Shown here: piece after piece, positions 14,901 through 18,122 of the stretch
Layout: each line of letters starts with the position of its first letter
Numbering within the stretch: position 1 is the first letter of the stretch
Assembly: GCA_040905505.1 (NCBI GenBank)
Contig: JBBDRL010000099.1
Span: 1 to 18,122 of the forward strand
DNA length: 18,122 nt
DNA from: WHSP01 sp040905505
GTDB lineage: Bacteria > Gemmatimonadota > Gemmatimonadetes > Longimicrobiales > Longimicrobiaceae
Direction of reading: 5' to 3'
The notes under the pieces: model-generated
What the model was told of the DNA's origin: nothing
The model's database searches: none
The model's input: only the letters and a program-made list of their open reading frames with translations
Made by a program: the position numbers and the translations under genes

Positions 14901-17900
14901 TTAGTGCGCTGCGGCGGTCGACTCGGCCGCGTGTCCGGCCCGGGCCGGCTCTTCCAACGTAACCTTCTTCAGGTAGACGATCGCGGGCTGCACGTTGATC
15001 ACTTCGAGCGTGCGATAGCTGCGGACCGAGCGTGCCGCCTGCGAGACCTGACTCTCGGGGTCCGCCATGTTCCCGAAGACGAACACCTCGGTCGGGCAGG
15101 TCTGGACGCATGCCGGAACGACCTCGCCGTCGGCGAGCGGCCGCTCCTGCACGGCTGCGTTGCGCTCCTTCTCCCGGATCCGCTGGACGCAGAAGGTGCA
15201 CTTCTCCATCACGCCCTTCTCGCGCACCGCCACGTCCGGATTGAGCTGCCAGTTCAGGGGCTCGTCGAACTTATAGGTGAACCAATTGAAGTAGCGGACC
15301 TTGTACGGGCAGTTGTTCGCACAGTACCGGGTACCGACGCAGCGGTTGTAGACCTGCCCGTTGAGCCCGTCCGGCGTGTGGTACGCGGCGTATACCGGGC
15401 AGACCGGCTCGCACGGTGCGTTGCCGCAGTGCTGACAGAGCATCGGCAAGAACCGCGTGTCGTCGGTGCCGTGGTCGTCGAGAGCCTCTTCGCCCTCGCG
15501 GGTCACGCCCCAGTAGCGCTCGATGCGGAGCCACGACAGCTCGCGACCTCGTTTGACCTCGTTGGGCCCCACGACGGGGATGTTGTTCTCGGCGTAGCAT
15601 GCGGTGACACAGGCGCTGCAGCCGATACAGCGCTGCAGGTCGATGACCATGCCCCAACGTGTCGAGCCCTCGACGTATTCACCGTACTCGGTGCCCGGCG
15701 GCGGATAGGAATCGGGGTCCGTGTCCTGGGTCCGCGGCATGAAACCGCCGGCCCCACGGAGGCTCTCCATCTGTTCGCCCTCACCTGGGATGGTCGCCTG
15801 CCCGCCCTGCTGGAGTTGCGCGAGCTCGGCCACCGATACCGCCTGAGCGAGCTCACGCTCGTGCTGAACACGCACTCCCTGCTCGAACAGCCCTTCGTCC
15901 GGGTTGAAGCCGCCGCGGTCGTCGGTGCCTCGAATGCGCGTGAGGCTGACGCGCAGGCCATAGCTGGCGAGCTGACCGGTGCGTTGATCGGTCGCGTCGC
16001 CCAGGAGGACGTTCGGGTTGACCCCGACGCCCTCGGAGAAGCGCCCGAAGCTGGTGTGCCCGAGACCCGTCTGAATTGCGACCGTATCCGGCCGTACCCC
16101 GGGATAGACGTACGCATAGGTCTCGACGCTCCCGAAAGGGGAGGCCACCTCGAGAAGGTCACCCTGTTCGATGCCGAGCTCATCCGCGGTGCGGGGGTGG
16201 ATCTCGACCCAGGATCCCCACGGCACCTTCGTCACCGGATCCGGCAGCTCGAGCAGCCACGGTCGGTTGGCGAGGCGGCCGTCGTAGAAGCGGTAAGACG
16301 GGTAAACCACCAGGTGAAGGGCGGCGTCACCGTCCCCCTGGAATTGGATGGGATCGAAGTTGCCGCTGGCGGGAGTCGGCGGCTGCTGCGGCGCCGCCCC
16401 GGTGATCGGCGCGCCGCCGGCCTGGGCGGCCGGGATGGCCGCGAGCGTGGGGTCCGAAGGCGCGATCTCGGCGATCTGCTCGCCGACCGGGGAGAGATCG
16501 GCCGCGGCGACCTGAGCCTCCGGCGCGCCGACCTGCGCGGACGCGGGTGCGGTGAGCCCGAAGAACGCGGCGGCCTCCGTGGCCGAGTCGACCGTATCGA
16601 AGAGACCGCCTCGCTGAAGCGCCTGGCGCCACGCATCACCCCCGCCGCTGATGCCCTCCCAACGTGTGCGGAGGTAGTCGTAGTACGTCGTGGCACCGCC
16701 ACCGACGCCCTCGAGCTGAAGCTCGCGGGCGATCGAGAGGAGCACGTCGCCGACCTGCTTGGTGTTGAACACCGGACGCATACAGGGCTGCACGATTTCC
16801 AGCATGCCCGGCACCGGCTCGTAGTCGCCCCAGGCCTCGAGGAAGTGATGATCCGGAAGCACGAGCGTGCAGAGATCCGCGGTCTCGTCCGGGAACGCCG
16901 AGAAACTGACCCGGGTGGGGACCTGCCGCAGAGCCTCGGTGAAGCCCAACCCGCCCGGCATCGTGTAGACCGGGTTCGGCGCGTCGATCAGCAACATCCC
17001 GATCTGACCCGCCCGCATCTGCTCCACCAACTGCGTGAGCGCCTGTCCTGCCTGCTGCGGCTCCGGCGCCGCACCGGCCCGGCCGGCGTTCAGCCCATTG
17101 ATCACGTCCCGCAGATCGGAGGCGTTGCTGCCGGATACCGCCGCCCCAGGCCCCAGGGCGATGCCGTTGCCAGCGCTGAACTCGTCGATAAGCTGCTGAA
17201 TCGTCTCCTGCGGCACTTCCGTCTGCTGCGCCGCCGTGGCCGCGTCGACCTGACCGGCCAGTGCCCGGGCGAGCACGATCTCGGTCCCTGGACGAGGCGC
17301 AATCCATTCGTCGGCGTTCAGGCCCGTCAACGGCCGGTGCGGCCCGACCCAGACGAACTTACCGCGCTGCCCGTCGCGGTAGTTGTGCATCTGAGCGAAC
17401 TGCCAGGCGTACTCTACCGGAGAGCCCCAGGTCTCGAGGAAGTCGGCGCCGAACGATACGAGAACGTCCGCCTGGCTGAAGTCCAGGCCGCGGGGCTGGT
17501 CGGACCAGAGGTCGTAGACGACCCGGCGTGCGCCCACCGATGCGACCCATTCGTCCACCAGGAGATCCATAGACCCGGTGTAGCTGTGGGTCAGAAGGAC
17601 GACGTCGCGGCCGGCCTGTTGTTCCGCACGGATCTGATCGGCGAGGAGTCGCTCGGCGGTGCCCCAGGTCGGGTTCAGCGTCTGCGCGCCCTCGCGGGAG
17701 AGCGGACCGCGGACGCGGTCGGGATGATACAAGCCCTGGACGGACGCCTGGCCACGAGCGCAGAGGTTGCCGCGCGAGATCGGGTGGTCGGGATTCCCTT
17801 CCACTTTCGTCGCACGGCCGGAGTGCGTCTCCACGTGGATACCGCAGCCCGCCGGACATTCTCGACAGGTGCTGGTATACCACGTCGGCACGCCAGGGAC

Positions 17901-18032
17901 GATCTCTTCGGCCGGGACCACGTACGGGATCAGGCGCTCGACCTCAGCTGTCGTGCAGCCGGTGGTCGCCGCGCCCGCGCTCCCCGCACCCAGCACCTTG
18001 AGGAAGTCCCGCCTCTTCATTCCATCGGACAT
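14901..18032 (-). CDS. actB: Alternative complex III subunit ActB (fused molybdopterin-oxidoreductase-like and Fe-S protein)
   Basis: 1043 residues. A twin-arginine signal (MKRRDFLKVLGAGSAG) begins it. Residues about 45-690 resemble a molybdopterin oxidoreductase; ACIII ActB is known to lack the molybdenum cofactor. Cys56, Cys59, Cys63 and Cys91 keep the N-terminal [4Fe-4S] spacing (CRECPAGC, then LCARGQ). About residues 493-560 form an Ala/Pro/Gln-rich linker. About 790-1000 is a four-cluster ferredoxin-like module: CIGCSACVTAC (802-812), CQHCGNAPCEPVCP, CVGTRYCANNCPY, CTFCVQ (945) and CVQTCP (975). These move electrons from quinol at ActC to the haem subunits. ATG 18032 lacks a strong ribosome site; the ATG 12 nt on also leaves the Tat motif intact. 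actA should precede it beyond the window edge. Confidence 0.95.
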   Translation of the reverse strand: MSDGMKRRDFLKVLGAGSAGAATTGCTTAEVERLIPYVVPAEEIVPGVPTWYTSTCRECPAGCGIHVETHSGRATKVEGNPDHPISRGNLCARGQASVQGLYHPDRVRGPLSREGAQTLNPTWGTAERLLADQIRAEQQAGRDVVLLTHSYTGSMDLLVDEWVASVGARRVVYDLWSDQPRGLDFSQADVLVSFGADFLETWGSPVEYAWQFAQMHNYRDGQRGKFVWVGPHRPLTGLNADEWIAPRPGTEIVLARALAGQVDAATAAQQTEVPQETIQQLIDEFSAGNGIALGPGAAVSGSNASDLRDVINGLNAGRAGAAPEPQQAGQALTQLVEQMRAGQIGMLLIDAPNPVYTMPGGLGFTEALRQVPTRVSFSAFPDETADLCTLVLPDHHFLEAWGDYEPVPGMLEIVQPCMRPVFNTKQVGDVLLSIARELQLEGVGGGATTYYDYLRTRWEGISGGGDAWRQALQRGGLFDTVDSATEAAAFFGLTAPASAQVGAPEAQVAAADLSPVGEQIAEIAPSDPTLAAIPAAQAGGAPITGAAPQQPPTPASGNFDPIQFQGDGDAALHLVVYPSYRFYDGRLANRPWLLELPDPVTKVPWGSWVEIHPRTADELGIEQGDLLEVASPFGSVETYAYVYPGVRPDTVAIQTGLGHTSFGRFSEGVGVNPNVLLGDATDQRTGQLASYGLRVSLTRIRGTDDRGGFNPDEGLFEQGVRVQHERELAQAVSVAELAQLQQGGQATIPGEGEQMESLRGAGGFMPRTQDTDPDSYPPPGTEYGEYVEGSTRWGMVIDLQRCIGCSACVTACYAENNIPVVGPNEVKRGRELSWLRIERYWGVTREGEEALDDHGTDDTRFLPMLCQHCGNAPCEPVCPVYAAYHTPDGLNGQVYNRCVGTRYCANNCPYKVRYFNWFTYKFDEPLNWQLNPDVAVREKGVMEKCTFCVQRIREKERNAAVQERPLADGEVVPACVQTCPTEVFVFGNMADPESQVSQAARSVRSYRTLEVINVQPAIVYLKKVTLEEPARAGHAAESTAAAH

Positions 18033-18045
18033 AAAAAGCTATTTC

Positions 18046-18080
18046 GGTTATCCGTTATCCGTTATCCGCTATCCGTTCGG
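18046..18080. repeat. Heptad array, CGTTATC units
   Basis: Five 7-nt units, GGTTATC, CGTTATC, CGTTATC, CGCTATC and CGTTCGG, just upstream of actB (start 18032). The ends are degenerate. The sequence differs from the GAAT arrays but has the same 7-nt period. Confidence 0.85.
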
Positions 18081-18090
18081 CGGGCCGCTG

Positions 18091-18122
18091 ATCCCGAATC
18101 CCGAATCCCGAATCCCGAATCC
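18091..18122. repeat. Heptad array, ATCCCGA units, running off the window
   Basis: Four perfect ATCCCGA units (a rotation of GAATCCC) plus four more bases reach the window edge, so the array is likely longer. It differs by one base per unit from the reverse complement of the array at 1-77 (TGAATCC versus CGAATCC). It lies in the gap upstream of actB, presumably between actA and actB. Confidence 0.9.

Noticed and set aside
14901..18032. ActB as a catalytic molybdenum enzyme
   Set aside because: Gene order with actC-actF and the fused Fe-S module identify ACIII, whose ActB is known to lack the molybdenum cofactor.

Overview
The window is GC-rich chromosomal DNA from an aerobic Gram-negative bacterium. 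Supporting signs are lipoprotein and Tat signals, an outer-membrane barrel protein, an L,D-transpeptidase, and a respiratory alternative complex III (ACIII). Gene content and style (frequent GTG/TTG starts, ACIII, heptanucleotide intergenic repeats) would fit Gemmatimonadota or a related phylum. That assignment is an inference from general resemblance, not from a search.

Layout. 1-77: array of a 7-nt repeat. 131-451 (+): small, very basic protein of unknown function. 491-2426 (-): a flavin reductase-like protein overlapping a membrane-anchored spermidine-synthase-like protein. 2502-4307 (+): a DUF481-like outer-membrane protein followed 3 nt later by an unknown, probably exported protein. 4320-5809 (-): a translationally coupled pair, psuG (pseudouridine-5'-phosphate glycosidase) and 5-formyltetrahydrofolate cyclo-ligase. 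5889-7352 (+): a group II PLP-dependent (aromatic amino acid-type) decarboxylase, divergent from psuG. 7398-10684 (-): a tight four-gene unit of L,D-transpeptidase lipoprotein, PHP-domain phosphoesterase, two-helix membrane protein and TrmJ-like tRNA methyltransferase. Two of its three junctions are 4-nt stop/start overlaps. 10893-18032 (-): the ACIII operon actB-actC-actD-actE-actF, closed by a strong hairpin at 10837-10862. The pentahaem subunit actA is not in the window and is expected just beyond the right edge.

How the genes work together. ActB (Fe-S), ActC and ActF (NrfD-type membrane subunits), ActD (DUF3341) and ActE (monohaem lipoprotein cytochrome c), with ActA, form a quinol:electron-acceptor oxidoreductase that replaces cytochrome bc1. 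The other genes are housekeeping or envelope functions with no obvious link to it.

The most unusual non-coding signal is a set of heptanucleotide arrays, mostly with a GAAT/ATTC core, found only between genes (both window edges and the actE-actF gap). In the actE-actF gap two arrays face each other around a GC-rich hairpin, so the transcript could fold into a long stem. I do not see a convincing new defence, mobile or RNA-guided system. No intergenic gap exceeds 300 nt; the longest is 10685-10892.
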